Origin: Micromonospora rhizosphaerae
GTDB lineage: Bacteria; Actinomycetota; Actinomycetes; Mycobacteriales; Micromonosporaceae
Assembly (NCBI RefSeq): GCF_900091465.1
Contig: NZ_FMHV01000002.1
Span: forward strand, 3,906,001 to 3,970,000
DNA: 64,000 bases
Reading direction: 5' to 3'
Shown here: positions 41,844 through 50,671 of the stretch, in pieces
Position numbering within the stretch: position 1 is the first letter of the stretch
How the letters are laid out: every line of letters starts with the position of its first letter
Notes under the pieces: generated by a model
Told to the model about the DNA's origin: nothing
What the model saw: the letters and a program-made list of their open reading frames with translations, nothing else
Database searches by the model: none
Program-made: the position numbers and the translations under genes

Positions 41844-42091
41844 CACAGCTCCCGGCTGAAGAACGCCGCAATCCGACGCTGGAAGGCCCGCATGAACCGG
41901 GGAGGGCGGGCGGGCGAGTGGTTCCACCTGCGGTTCAGCGAAGCGTGAGCCGCGACGCCGCCGGGGCGACGCGCGCGGCCGTGGACCGCCGCGCCCTGGT
42001 GCCCGGCCGACCGCTCGGCATGCGCGGGAACTCCAGGAATGCGATGTGTCGCCCAGTGCAGCAGGCCGCCGAACGAGCGCTTGTTTGTCAT
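41843..42091 (-). CDS. Small basic protein of unknown function, coupled to the oxidoreductase
   Basis: The 82-residue frame starts with ATG after GGAG at a normal distance (minus strand) and ends on TGATG, which is also the start of the oxidoreductase gene. The product is Arg/His/Ala-rich and has no recognised motif; it may be a leader protein or the remainder of a decayed gene. The ribosome binding site and coupling are the only support. Confidence 0.4.
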   Translation of the reverse strand: MTNKRSFGGLLHWATHRIPGVPAHAERSAGHQGAAVHGRARRPGGVAAHASLNRRWNHSPARPPRFMRAFQRRIAAFFSREL

Positions 42092-42105
42092 CGTCGTCTC
42101 CGTCT

Positions 42106-42122
42106 CTCTATCAGTGATAGAG
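42106..42122. promoter_or_regulatory. tet-type operator 1
   Basis: CTCTATCAGTGATAGAG is a perfect palindrome around 42114. Its core CTATCAGTGATAG is identical to the core of the classical tetO2 operator of Tn10. It lies between the divergent oxidoreductase unit and the TetR gene. Confidence 0.85.
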
Positions 42123-42125
42123 GCA

Positions 42126-42142
42126 CCCTAGCACTGATAGAG
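42126..42142. promoter_or_regulatory. tet-type operator 2 (imperfect)
   Basis: CCCTAGCACTGATAGAG matches operator 1 at 14 of 17 positions, and its centre is 20 bp away. Two operators about two helical turns apart recall the O1/O2 arrangement of tet control regions. Confidence 0.7.
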
Positions 42143-42162
42143 TGCCGGTGGGAGGTACCGAA

Positions 42163-42795
42163 TTGGCGCTAGACCGACAGCGGATCGTCGCCGAGGCCGT
42201 CGCCCTGCTGGACGCCGAGGGTCTCGACGGCGTGACGACCCGCAAACTCGCCGCGCGGCTAGGTGTGAAATCGCCGACCCTCTACTGGCATCTGCCCAAC
42301 AAAGCGGCCCTGGTCACAGCGATTGCCGACGCGATCCTCGACCAGGAGTTCGGCGATATGTCACCGCCCGAGCCGGATCAACCCTGGCCGGACTGGTTAA
42401 GCGGCCTGGCCGAGCGGCTGCGCCGAGCGCTGCTCGCCCATAAGGACGGTGCCCGGGTCATCTCAGCCTCCCAGCTCTCCCTCAACATGGCAGCGATCTC
42501 CGAACTGGCAATGAGTACCCTGGTCGCGCGCGGCATCCCGTTGCGACAGGCACGCGTGATCGTCCTGACCGTCGAGCGCTTCACGGTCGGCCACGTCCTC
42601 GAAGAACAGGTCCCCCGCCCGGACGCGGACGCACTGAAACACTTCGACATGGCCACATTCGCCCAGCAGCACCCGACCGTAGTCGCCGCGGTCACCGAAT
42701 ACTTCCGACCCGGCCGCACCGTGGATGACCTGTTCCGCGACTGTCTGGAGGTGGTCATCGAGGGCGCTGCGGTCAAAGCCGGGGCCACCTCCTGA
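42163..42795 (+). CDS. TetR-family regulator close to true TetR in its DNA-binding part
   Basis: The 210-residue protein has a helix-turn-helix with TTRKLAARLGVKSPTLYWHLPNK, nearly the recognition region of Tn10 TetR, and a TetR-type C-terminal domain (ALLAHKDGARV; FTVGHVLEEQ). The tetracycline-contacting His64 region is not conserved (LDQEFGD), so the inducer is probably something else. A TTG at 42163 has GGGAGG 7 nt upstream and is preferred; GTG at 42142 is an alternative. It is divergent from the oxidoreductase, with two tet-type operators between them. Confidence 0.88.
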   Translation: MALDRQRIVAEAVALLDAEGLDGVTTRKLAARLGVKSPTLYWHLPNKAALVTAIADAILDQEFGDMSPPEPDQPWPDWLSGLAERLRRALLAHKDGARVISASQLSLNMAAISELAMSTLVARGIPLRQARVIVLTVERFTVGHVLEEQVPRPDADALKHFDMATFAQQHPTVVAAVTEYFRPGRTVDDLFRDCLEVVIEGAAVKAGATS

Positions 42796-42817
42796 CCGAT
42801 CATCCGCTCTGCAGCAA

Positions 42818-42911
42818 TGAGCTTGTCCAGACTTCGTTGCCGCAGTGGTAGCTGGTTGGCACCGTCGGTGGTGGCGCTCAACCGCAGGTCCGTGTGGGCG
42901 GCAGAAGCGCG
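42818..42911 (-). repeat. 94-bp inverted repeat, right copy
   Basis: Reverse complement of 40607-40700 with about 6 mismatches. It begins 23 bp after the TetR stop codon and is followed by an IS5-like transposase remnant. Confidence 0.8.
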
Positions 42912-42925
42912 GTGCAGACCGTGGC

Positions 42926-43160
42926 GCCCCGGACGGGGAGCTGCTGTGGGTGTCGGGGGTGCTGCCAGGGAAGACGGTCGACATCACCGCCGCCCGCCGC
43001 TTCAAGATCGCAGAGAAGGGTCGTGGCGTTCCTCGGCCTGCTCGCCGACCTGGGCTACATCGGCCTGCACCCACAGGTGATCACCGGCTACAAGCGCAAA
43101 CGCGGACAGAAGACCCTGCCCGAGCCGCGCAAGAACGCCAACCCGTTCATGCTCGTCGAA
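42926..43160 (+). pseudogene. IS5-family transposase remnant
   Basis: One frame encodes LLWVSGVLPGKTVDITAARR and, after a shift near 43020, another frame continues VAFLGLLADLGYIGLHPQV and TGYKRKRGQKTLPEPRKNAN. Both match the middle part of DDE-type IS5/IS112-like transposases. The N-terminal part and the end are missing, so it is not active. Confidence 0.65.
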
Positions 43161-43384
43161 GGCGGTGGTGATTATGGCCGGAGCCTAACGGTCGCGCCCC
43201 GGCTCCGGCGGCCCGCACGGGATGCGCGGCGGTTCTACCTTCAGGACCTCCGGCGGCGTCGAGCGTTCTCAGCTGGCCCTGTGCCGATGAACGGTCCGAG
43301 GCTGCGGCGCGTGATCATCAAGTGGGCATTACGGGTGCACCGCCGGGGTACTGATGGGGCACGGGACGAGGCGGGGAGGGTGCC

Positions 43385-44122
43385 GTGGGGAAGAGCGCGG
43401 GACGTCGGCAGCCGAGCCTGCTCGCCGGTCTACTGGTGGCGGTGGTGGTGGCCGCCGGTTGCATGTCCGGCGGGGTGGATCAGGGCGAGCCGCGGCAGCC
43501 CGGCCCGCAGCCCGCCTCGCCGGGAGCGCAGAGCACCCGGGCGGACGGGACCACCAGCGTCGCCGAGTTCAAGGAGGACTTCGGCGGCGCGGTCGCTCTC
43601 GCCGAGCAGTACTGGACCGGCCAGTTCAAGGCCTCCGGCGAGCGGTTCGAGCCGGTCCGGCGGGTGATTGCGTACACCCGGGAAGGAGAGGTCTCCTGCG
43701 GCGGGCAGCCGTTGCCGCGCAACAACGCGGTCTACTGCTCGGCGGGCGACTTCATTGCGTACGACGTCAACTGGTCCGTGGCGGCGTTCCGGCAGGTCGG
43801 CGACGCCTTCCTGTTCTACCTGCTCGGCCACGAGTACGCCCACGGCGTCCAGGTACGCCTCGGCATCCGCTACAACTTCACCATTCAGCAGGAGCTGCAG
43901 GCGGACTGCATGGCCGGGGCGTACATCGGGGACAACGTGCGTTCCGGGGACCTGACCCTCGACAAGGGTGACCTGGAGGAGTTCCGGGAGGGGCTGCTCG
44001 CCGTCGGCGACGACCCGGACCAGCCGTGGTTCGCCGAGGGCTCGCACGGCACCGCCGAGCAGCGCACGGACTCCTTCTTCCGCGGCTACGAGAATTCGCT
44101 GGGCGCCTGCGGGGTGAGCTGA
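43385..44122 (+). CDS. Neutral zinc metallopeptidase lipoprotein
   Basis: The 245-residue protein has a lipoprotein signal (VVAAGC, Cys26), a Pro/Gln-rich linker and a YpfJ-like metallopeptidase domain. The zinc motif HEYAH lies at 150-154, and QELQADCMAG provides the third ligand region. It is probably anchored on the outer face of the membrane. The GTG start at 43385 begins the signal. The cysteines at about 106 and 119 may form a disulfide. Substrate unknown. Confidence 0.87.
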   Translation: MGKSAGRRQPSLLAGLLVAVVVAAGCMSGGVDQGEPRQPGPQPASPGAQSTRADGTTSVAEFKEDFGGAVALAEQYWTGQFKASGERFEPVRRVIAYTREGEVSCGGQPLPRNNAVYCSAGDFIAYDVNWSVAAFRQVGDAFLFYLLGHEYAHGVQVRLGIRYNFTIQQELQADCMAGAYIGDNVRSGDLTLDKGDLEEFREGLLAVGDDPDQPWFAEGSHGTAEQRTDSFFRGYENSLGACGVS

Positions 44123-44225
44123 CCGGGGCGATGCCGCAGGTCACGCCTGGGCGGGACGGCGAGCGGCGGGCGGGGCTCGGTTGAGAGGATCGGCGGGTAG
44201 GTCCGACCTGGGTCAGGAGGCTCCG

Positions 44226-44897
44226 CTGAGCAGCAACCATCCCGCCGCCGTGCTCTTCGACATGGACGGCACCCTGGTCGACAGCGAGAAGCTGTGGGAC
44301 GTCGCGCTGCAGGAGTTGGCGGCGGTGTACGGCGGGACCCTCTCCGACACCGCCCGGCGGGCGATGATCGGCACCAGCATGGCCGCCTCGATGCGGATCC
44401 TGCATGACGACCTGGGGCAGCCGTACCGGGACCCGGAGGCCAGCGCCGCCTGGATCAGCGCCCGCATCCTGGAACTGTTCCGCACCGGCCTGCGCTGGCG
44501 ACCGGGCGCGCTGGCGCTGCTGCGGGCGGTCCGGGCGGCGGACATCCCGACCGCGCTGGTCACCTCCAGCGGCCGGAAGCTGGTCGAGGTCGCCCTGGAC
44601 ACCCTCGGCCGGGACAGCTTCGACGCGGTGGTCTGCGGTGACGAGGTGGAGGCGGCGAAGCCGCACCCGGAGCCGTACCTGACCGCCGCCCGGCTGCTCG
44701 GCGTGCCGATCGCCCGCTGCGTGGCGATCGAGGATTCGCCGACCGGGGTGGCCAGCGCCCTCGCCGCCGGGGCCGCCGTACTGGCCGTGCCGGCGGAGGT
44801 GCCGATCGCCGAGGTCGCCGGCGTACACCAGCTGGAGAGCCTGACCGCGGCGGACCTGGAGCTGCTGGCCGCGCTGCTCGGCGAGCCACCGGCCTGA
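44226..44897 (+). CDS. HAD-superfamily hydrolase (beta-phosphoglucomutase/phosphatase-like)
   Basis: The 223-residue protein has HAD motif 1 LFDMDGTLVD, motif 2 VTSSG, motif 3 Lys in AAKPHPEPY and motif 4 CVAIEDSPTG. The cap domain inserted after motif 1 fits subfamily I. The start is unusual: AGGAGG at 44215-44220 stands 5 nt before a CTG at 44226. A TTG at 44181 gives a longer frame but has no such site. It is followed by a strong hairpin shared with the convergent exporter gene. Confidence 0.85.
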   Translation: MSSNHPAAVLFDMDGTLVDSEKLWDVALQELAAVYGGTLSDTARRAMIGTSMAASMRILHDDLGQPYRDPEASAAWISARILELFRTGLRWRPGALALLRAVRAADIPTALVTSSGRKLVEVALDTLGRDSFDAVVCGDEVEAAKPHPEPYLTAARLLGVPIARCVAIEDSPTGVASALAAGAAVLAVPAEVPIAEVAGVHQLESLTAADLELLAALLGEPPA

Positions 44898-44901
44898 GAC
44901 G

Positions 44902-44933
44902 CGAGGGGCCCCGCCGGTCGGCGGGGCCCCTCG
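44902..44933. terminator. Bidirectional hairpin terminator
   Basis: CGAGGGGCCCCGCC (44902-44915) and GGCGGGGCCCCTCG (44920-44933) form a perfect 14-bp stem with a 4-nt loop, between the convergent HAD gene and FtsX-type permease gene. Confidence 0.85.
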
Positions 44934-44945
44934 TCGGTGCGGGGA

Positions 44946-47501
44946 TCATTCGTGGGCGATGGCGCCCAGGACGTTGATCCGCGCGGCCCGCACCGCGGGC
45001 AGCACCGCGGCGACCACGCCGATGATCGCGGCAAGCCCGAGGAAGACCCCCATCTGACCCCAGGGCAGGATCAGGTCGGTGATGCCCTCGTCCTTGAGCG
45101 CCCGGACCACCGCCGCGCCCAGGCCGCTGCCGACCACCACGCCGAGCAGCGCCCCGAAGACCGAGATCACCACCGCCTCGACGGTGATCATGCGCATGGT
45201 CTGGGCCCGGCGAAGCCCGATCGCCCGCAGCAGGCCGAGCTCCCGGGTCCGCTCCAGCACCGACAGGGCGAGGGTGTTGACGATGCCGAGCACCGCGATG
45301 ACGATGGCCAGCGCCAGCAGGATCTGGATCATCCGTAGCGGGGTGTCCAGCATGCTGGTCTGCTGCTTGATGAAGGCGTCCCGGTCCGCGACGGACACCT
45401 CGGGGCTGTCGGCGAGCAGCGTCTCCACCTGCGGCTGTACGTCGGCCACCCGGGCCCCGGGGGCCAGCTGCACGAAGCCCTGGATCGGCTGCGGGATGGT
45501 GAAGTCCCGGGCCGCCTGCGGCGGTAGCACCACCGGGTTGGTCAGCTGTGAGCTCTGGTAGATGCCGCTGACCGTGTACGTCCGCGCCTCCCCGCGGGAG
45601 AGCTGGACGGTCACCTGCGAGCCGACCGACACGTTACGCGACTTCGCCGTGTCCGAGCTGAACAGCATCTGATCCGGGCCCAGCCGGCTGATGTCACCGG
45701 CGGTGGCCTTCACCCCGAAGATCCGCTCCAGCGCGGCGATGTTGCTCGACGCGCCAACCCAGGTGCGGGCGCCGTTGACCACGGCCATGTCGCCGTATTC
45801 GCCGTCGACCAGTTGCACGCCCGGGATGGCCGCCGCCTTCTCCAGGACGGCCGGGTCGAAGCTCGGCGGCCGCGGGCCGCTCTGCGACCCGGAGATCACC
45901 AGCTCGGCCTTGATGGTGTCCTGGGCCAGCTTGCCGATGCTGCCCTTCGCCGAGTCGAGGATCACCGTCACGCCGGTGACCAGGGCGATGCCGACCATCA
46001 GCGCCGCCGCGGTGATCGCCGTGCGCCGTGGGTTGCGGCCCGAGTTGAGCCGGCCCAGCTTGCCCGGCACCGACCAGGCGAAGATCGCCCCGAGCAGGGC
46101 GACCACGGGCCGGCTGATCAGCGGGGTCAGCAGCGCCACCCCGATGAAGGCGAAGAGGACGCCGCCGAGGATGGTGGCCAGGGTGTTGTCGCCGGCGTGG
46201 CCGTCGAGCCCGAGGAACAGCAGCACGGCGCCGATCGCGGAGACGATCGTGCCGGCCACCGTCACCTTGGTCAGCGGACGGTCCGGGGTGGCCACGTCCT
46301 GCATCGCCGCGATCGGCGGGACCCGGGAGGCCCGCAGCGCCGGCAGCAGCGCGGCCACGACCGTGATCACCAGGCCCACCGCGAACGCGCCGATGACCGC
46401 CGCGGCCGGCACGCCGAGCCCGGCCAGGCTGAGCCCGCCCGCCAGCTGCCCGAACAGGTACGCCAGCAGCGCGCCGACGCCGATTCCGGCGCCGAGCCCA
46501 AGCACGGAGGCGATCAGGCCGACCACGACGGCCTCCAGCACCACCGAGCCGATGATCTGCCGCCGGCCGGCCCCGATCGCCCGTAGCAGGGCCAGTTCCC
46601 GGGTGCGCTGCGCGACGATGATCGAGAACGTGTTCAGGATGAGGAAGGTGCCGACCAGCAGCGCCACCGCGGCGAAGCCGAGCAGGATCTTGTTGAAGAA
46701 GGAGAGTGCCTCCTTGAAGCTGGCCGCCTGGTCGGCGGCGGCCTGCTTGCCGGTCTTGACCTGGTAGTCGGCACCGAGTTCGTGGGCGACGTCGTCGCGC
46801 ACCCGCTCAGGGGTCACGGCGTCGGCGGCGGTCACGGTGATGCTGGTGAAGGTGTCCGGCTTGCCGAGCATCAGCCGCTGCGCCACCGGGGTGGTGAAGG
46901 CCACCTCGTTCACCCCACCGATCGAGTCCCGGCCGCCGCTGTAGCCGAAGATGCCGACGAGGGTGAACTCCTTCTTCGGCTCCAGGGTCAGCACGCCGAC
47001 CCGGTCACCGACCTTCACCTTCGCCGCCTCGGCCAGGGCGGCGTTCACCACGATCTCGTCGTCGGCGCGCGGCTCGCGGCTGCCCTCGCGGAGCTGGACC
47101 AGGTCGCTCTCGCCGAGCCAGTTCTCGCCCAGCTGCGGTGGCCCGAAGGAGGTCACCACCTTGCCGTTGCTGCCGATCAGGCGGGCGCCGTCGGCGTTGA
47201 CCACGCCCTTCGCGTCCGCCGCACCCGGCACGTTTTCCCTGATGCGCTCGACCAGGGACGCCGGCACCGGGGTGGGGACCTGCTCGCCCTCGGCCTCGCT
47301 GAGCGCTACCTTCGGCTTGGCGGTGACGGTGACGTCGATGTCGGAGAACCCGTCGGCGAAGAGCGCGTCGAACGACCGGCCCAGGGTGTCGGTCAGCACG
47401 AACGCGCCCGAGACGAACATGACGCCCAGCACCACCGCCAGGCCGGACAACAGGAGGCGCACCTTGCGCGCCAGCAGGCTCTTCCACGTCGCGCGGAACA
47501 T
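44946..47501 (-). CDS. MacB/FtsX-type ABC transporter permease, large form
   Basis: The 851-residue protein has an N-terminal helix (about 17-38), a MacB-like extracellular domain (about 40-245), an FtsX block of three helices (about 255-385), a further helix pair, a second extracellular domain (about 500-700) and a C-terminal FtsX block (about 720-845) ending in RAARINVLGAIAHE. Repeats ELALLRAIGAGRRQI and ELGLLRAIGLRRAQT mark the two halves. Its ATG shares one base with the ATPase stop (TGATG). Such permeases export peptides, lipids or antibiotics. Confidence 0.92.
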   Translation of the reverse strand: MFRATWKSLLARKVRLLLSGLAVVLGVMFVSGAFVLTDTLGRSFDALFADGFSDIDVTVTAKPKVALSEAEGEQVPTPVPASLVERIRENVPGAADAKGVVNADGARLIGSNGKVVTSFGPPQLGENWLGESDLVQLREGSREPRADDEIVVNAALAEAAKVKVGDRVGVLTLEPKKEFTLVGIFGYSGGRDSIGGVNEVAFTTPVAQRLMLGKPDTFTSITVTAADAVTPERVRDDVAHELGADYQVKTGKQAAADQAASFKEALSFFNKILLGFAAVALLVGTFLILNTFSIIVAQRTRELALLRAIGAGRRQIIGSVVLEAVVVGLIASVLGLGAGIGVGALLAYLFGQLAGGLSLAGLGVPAAAVIGAFAVGLVITVVAALLPALRASRVPPIAAMQDVATPDRPLTKVTVAGTIVSAIGAVLLFLGLDGHAGDNTLATILGGVLFAFIGVALLTPLISRPVVALLGAIFAWSVPGKLGRLNSGRNPRRTAITAAALMVGIALVTGVTVILDSAKGSIGKLAQDTIKAELVISGSQSGPRPPSFDPAVLEKAAAIPGVQLVDGEYGDMAVVNGARTWVGASSNIAALERIFGVKATAGDISRLGPDQMLFSSDTAKSRNVSVGSQVTVQLSRGEARTYTVSGIYQSSQLTNPVVLPPQAARDFTIPQPIQGFVQLAPGARVADVQPQVETLLADSPEVSVADRDAFIKQQTSMLDTPLRMIQILLALAIVIAVLGIVNTLALSVLERTRELGLLRAIGLRRAQTMRMITVEAVVISVFGALLGVVVGSGLGAAVVRALKDEGITDLILPWGQMGVFLGLAAIIGVVAAVLPAVRAARINVLGAIAHE

Positions 47502-48265
47502 CAGCGCGCCACCTCGGCGGACACGTCCAGCTTCTTCATCGTGTCCAGCACCGTGTCGGCGGTCGGCTCGAGCAGCTCGGAGACGATCTGCCCGTCCGCG
47601 AGGAAGATGACCCGGTCGGCGTACGCGGCGGCCGTCGGGTCGTGGGTCACCATCACGATGGTCTGTCCGTGCTCGCGGACCGAGTTGCGCAGGAAGTTGA
47701 GCACCTCGGCGCCGGAGCGGGAGTCGAGGTTGCCGGTCGGCTCGTCGGCGAAGACCACCTCGGGGCGGGCGACGAGCGCTCGCGCGCAGGCGACCCGCTG
47801 CTGCTGGCCGCCGGAGAGCTGCGCCGGCCGGTGCCCCAGCCGGTCCCGCAGGCCCACCGTGTCGATCACGGTGTCGTACCAGGCCCGCTCGGGCTTGCGC
47901 CCGGCGATCGACATCGGCAGCAGGATGTTCTCCTCGGCGGTCAGCGTGGGCAGCAGGTTGAACTGCTGGAAGATGAAGCCGACCTTGTCCCGGCGCAGCT
48001 TGGTCAGCCCGGAGTCGCCGAGCCCGGTGACCGTGGTGTCGCCGATCGACACCGTGCCGCGGGTGACCGAGTCCAGCCCCGCCAGGCAGTGCATCAGCGT
48101 CGACTTGCCGGAGCCGGACGGCCCCATGATCGCGGTGAACCGGCCCCGTTCGAACTCCGCGCTCACCTCCCGTAGCGCGACGACCTGCGCCTCGCCGCTG
48201 CCGTACACCTTCCACACGTCGCTGGCCCGGGCCGCGGCCTGCGCCTGGCCTACCGTCGCGGTCAC
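47501..48265 (-). CDS. ABC transporter ATP-binding protein (MacB/LolD type)
   Basis: The 254-residue ATPase has Walker A GPSGSGKST, Q-loop IFQQFNLLP, signature LSGGQQQR, Walker B VVFADEPTGNLD and H-loop VTHDP. The GTG at 48265 with GAGG upstream is preferred; a longer frame reaches into the promoter region. It forms a two-gene operon with the large FtsX-type permease. Confidence 0.93.
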   Translation of the reverse strand: MTATVGQAQAAARASDVWKVYGSGEAQVVALREVSAEFERGRFTAIMGPSGSGKSTLMHCLAGLDSVTRGTVSIGDTTVTGLGDSGLTKLRRDKVGFIFQQFNLLPTLTAEENILLPMSIAGRKPERAWYDTVIDTVGLRDRLGHRPAQLSGGQQQRVACARALVARPEVVFADEPTGNLDSRSGAEVLNFLRNSVREHGQTIVMVTHDPTAAAYADRVIFLADGQIVSELLEPTADTVLDTMKKLDVSAEVAR

Positions 48266-48483
48266 GTCATCTACCTCTTCCGTCTGCCTGCCTGTTCCGC
48301 ACCGCCCCCGCTGGTCGGTGCGGCAGTCTCCATCCTCGCTGCCGTGCAGCGTGGATCCGTCCGCCTGCGGTCGGAGGCGGCGCGGATTTCGCACTGCGGG
48401 TCGGCCCCGACCCCGGCTCAGGGTTGCCCCTGAGCCGCCCACCGGTCGAGCGTGTTTCCAGTCGCCGGGACGTCGCCGGGCCG

Positions 48484-48514
48484 ACGTTAGGGCCTGACGC
48501 CGCGTCATGGTCAA
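48484..48514 (-). promoter_or_regulatory. Candidate promoter with internal palindrome upstream of the ABC exporter
   Basis: On the minus strand, TTGACC (48509-48514) and TAACGT (48484-48489) could be -35 and -10 elements, 19 bp apart. Between them lies TGACGC-G-GCGTCA (48495-48507), a dyad with 6-bp arms that may be an operator. The rest of 48266-48631 shows nothing else. Confidence 0.35.
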
Positions 48515-48631
48515 CCGCGCCGCGCCGTCTCCGGTCACGGTAGGTGACAACGGCAACATCGCCGTCACCCCGACGGCGACTCCCCGGGTACGCGTGGCGC
48601 CGCTGGTGGACCTGCCGCCGAACCGCAGCGG

Positions 48632-50671
48632 TCAGCGTCGCTCCCGGCGAGCGCGTCCAAGGGCGCCGGCCCGGCCCCACCGTCCGGGGATGTTGAGCAG
48701 CTCGATCCGGCCCATCCCGAGGGGCACGGCGGGTCTGGTCACCAGGTGCTCGCCGCGGGGCTCCATGCCGAGCATGGTCCGCAACAGCAACAGGGGGGTG
48801 CCGGTGGACCACGCCTGTGGGCTGCACGCCGTCGGGTACAGCACGGGGTACCTGGTCAGCGTCCGGTCGTATCCACCGAACGCCTCCGGCAGCCTGCCGT
48901 TGAAGAACTCGGCGGCGTCGATGATTCCCCCCGCGATGCGTCCTGCCTCCTGGGTGAAGCCGTAGCGGCGCAGGCCCCAGGCGATGAACGCGTTGTCGAA
49001 CGGCCAGACGGTGCCGACGTGGTAGCCGAGCGGGTTGTACCGTCCTTCCCCCTCGGCCAGGGTGCGTACGCCCCAGCCGGAGAACAGTCGGGAGCCGAGC
49101 AGGTGTTCGGCGATCTTCCCGGCCCGGGATTCCTCGACGATGCCGCTCCAGAGCAGGTGCCCGATGTTGGAGGAGAGGGCGTCGACCTGGCGGCCGTTGC
49201 CGTCGAGGGCGAGGGCGTAGTACTCGCCGTCGGCGATCCAGAAGTCGCGGTTGAACCGCTCCTTGAGTTCGGCCGCCTGCCGCTCCAGCCGGTCCGCGTA
49301 CGCCGGGTCGTTCCAGAACTGGCGGGCCAGGCGGGCGCCGCGGAGCTTCGCGTCGTAGGCGTAGCCCTGCAGCTCACAGGTGGCCCGGGGCAGGCTCGGC
49401 AGCCTACCGTCACGGAAGCAGATCGCGTCCCAGGAATCCTTCCAGCACTGGTTCTCCAGCCCGTTCTTCTCGTTGCGGCGTTGGTACCAGATATAGCCGT
49501 CGTCCATGAGGTCGCCGTAGTCGTCGATCCAGTGGAGCGCGGCTCTCGCGGCCCGCTCGAGAAGCCGTACCGTCGCGGCATCTCCGGTCCACCGCTCGTA
49601 CTCGTCGAGCAGGATCACGAAGAGCGGGGTCGAGTCGGCGCTGCCGTAGTACGGCGAGTGCGGCTGATCCTCGAACCCGGTCGTCTCCCCGTACCGCAGT
49701 TCGTGGGGGATCTTCCCCGGCTCCTCCTCGCGGAAGTCATCGAGGACGATGCCCTGCAGGAGCGTCAGCAGGCGGAGCGTCGTGGCCGCGAGGTCGGGCG
49801 CGAACGGCAGCGCCTGCATGCTGGTGAGGATGCTGTCCCGACCGAAGATGGCCATGAACCAGGGCAGGCCGGCGGCGGGAAGGGCATGCCCGGGGCCGGT
49901 CAACGGCATGAAACGCAGTGCGGCGAGATCAGTAAGGCTGCGCCGGTAGGTGATCGTCAACGTTGGGGAGTCGCAGGTCAGGCGCGGTGCCTCCGCGAGC
50001 CAACCGGCCAGGTCCTGCCGCATCTGCGTCCCGATCCGACCGGGTCTGCCTTGCAGGCTCTCCCGAAGGTCGCGCCCGTCCACGCCCAGCGCCTGCACGT
50101 GCAGTTCCGTCACCCATTGGCCGTGCGGTTCGAGCCGGACGTCGTACGTCATGCCCCGCTCGTCGACGCTGGCCGGCGCGGTGGAGGAGACCAGGGCCTC
50201 CCGGCGGAACGTCTCCCGCTGGTAGCCGAGACGCAGGCACCCGTCTTCGATCCGCGTGTAGTACCTGCCCCGCTTGTTGCGTACGTCCTTGATCTCGAAA
50301 AGGTCGGCGAAGTCGCTCTCGACGTCGATCCGGATCCGTAGGTCGACAGGTTCGGGTTCGTGGTTGATCACCGTCAGCCGCTCGGTGAAGCTACCGCCGA
50401 TCGAGCGCTCGCGAATGGCCGAAACGTTGATGTCGACGAGCGGGGTCGGAACGGTCGGGACGACGAAAAAGCGGCTCTCGAAGTATTCGACCTCCTCGAC
50501 GGAGAGCGCGGTGACCCGTTCGCCGTTGATGGACAGCACCCATTTCGACAGGAAGCGGGTGTCGAACGAGAAGAGACCGGTCGGGATGGTGGGAGACGCG
50601 TCGATGTCACCCGTCTCCTCACTGACCACGAACGTGTTGCCATCCAGCAGTCGGACGAGGCCGTCGCTCAT
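48632..50671 (-). CDS. Glycogen-debranching-type glycosidase, (alpha/alpha)6 barrel (copy 1)
   Basis: The 679-residue protein has an N-terminal glycogen-debranching N domain (LLDGNTFVVSEETGDID, FSFDTRFLSKWVLSING), then a six-hairpin catalytic domain with AAGLPWFMAIFGRDSILTSMQ (catalytic-type acid in GRDS), NEKNGLENQCWKDSWDAI and YHVGTVWPFDNAFIAWGL. Related proteins hydrolyse alpha-glucosidic or rhamnosidic bonds; the exact substrate is not known. No signal peptide is seen. Its start overlaps the SCP2 gene in ATGA. About 569 bp inside it are almost identical to the copy at 51.6 kb. Confidence 0.85.
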   Translation of the reverse strand: MSDGLVRLLDGNTFVVSEETGDIDASPTIPTGLFSFDTRFLSKWVLSINGERVTALSVEEVEYFESRFFVVPTVPTPLVDINVSAIRERSIGGSFTERLTVINHEPEPVDLRIRIDVESDFADLFEIKDVRNKRGRYYTRIEDGCLRLGYQRETFRREALVSSTAPASVDERGMTYDVRLEPHGQWVTELHVQALGVDGRDLRESLQGRPGRIGTQMRQDLAGWLAEAPRLTCDSPTLTITYRRSLTDLAALRFMPLTGPGHALPAAGLPWFMAIFGRDSILTSMQALPFAPDLAATTLRLLTLLQGIVLDDFREEEPGKIPHELRYGETTGFEDQPHSPYYGSADSTPLFVILLDEYERWTGDAATVRLLERAARAALHWIDDYGDLMDDGYIWYQRRNEKNGLENQCWKDSWDAICFRDGRLPSLPRATCELQGYAYDAKLRGARLARQFWNDPAYADRLERQAAELKERFNRDFWIADGEYYALALDGNGRQVDALSSNIGHLLWSGIVEESRAGKIAEHLLGSRLFSGWGVRTLAEGEGRYNPLGYHVGTVWPFDNAFIAWGLRRYGFTQEAGRIAGGIIDAAEFFNGRLPEAFGGYDRTLTRYPVLYPTACSPQAWSTGTPLLLLRTMLGMEPRGEHLVTRPAVPLGMGRIELLNIPGRWGRAGALGRARRERR
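48933..49501 (-). repeat. 569-bp near-identical tract, copy in debranching gene 1
   Basis: Matches 52806-53374 in inverted orientation with only about 4 differences, clustered near 49430. The sequences on both sides differ much more, which suggests gene conversion between the two genes. Confidence 0.8.

Noticed and set aside
48507..48965. 152-codon plus-strand frame over the end of debranching gene 1
   Set aside because: It is a shadow frame opposite the real gene.
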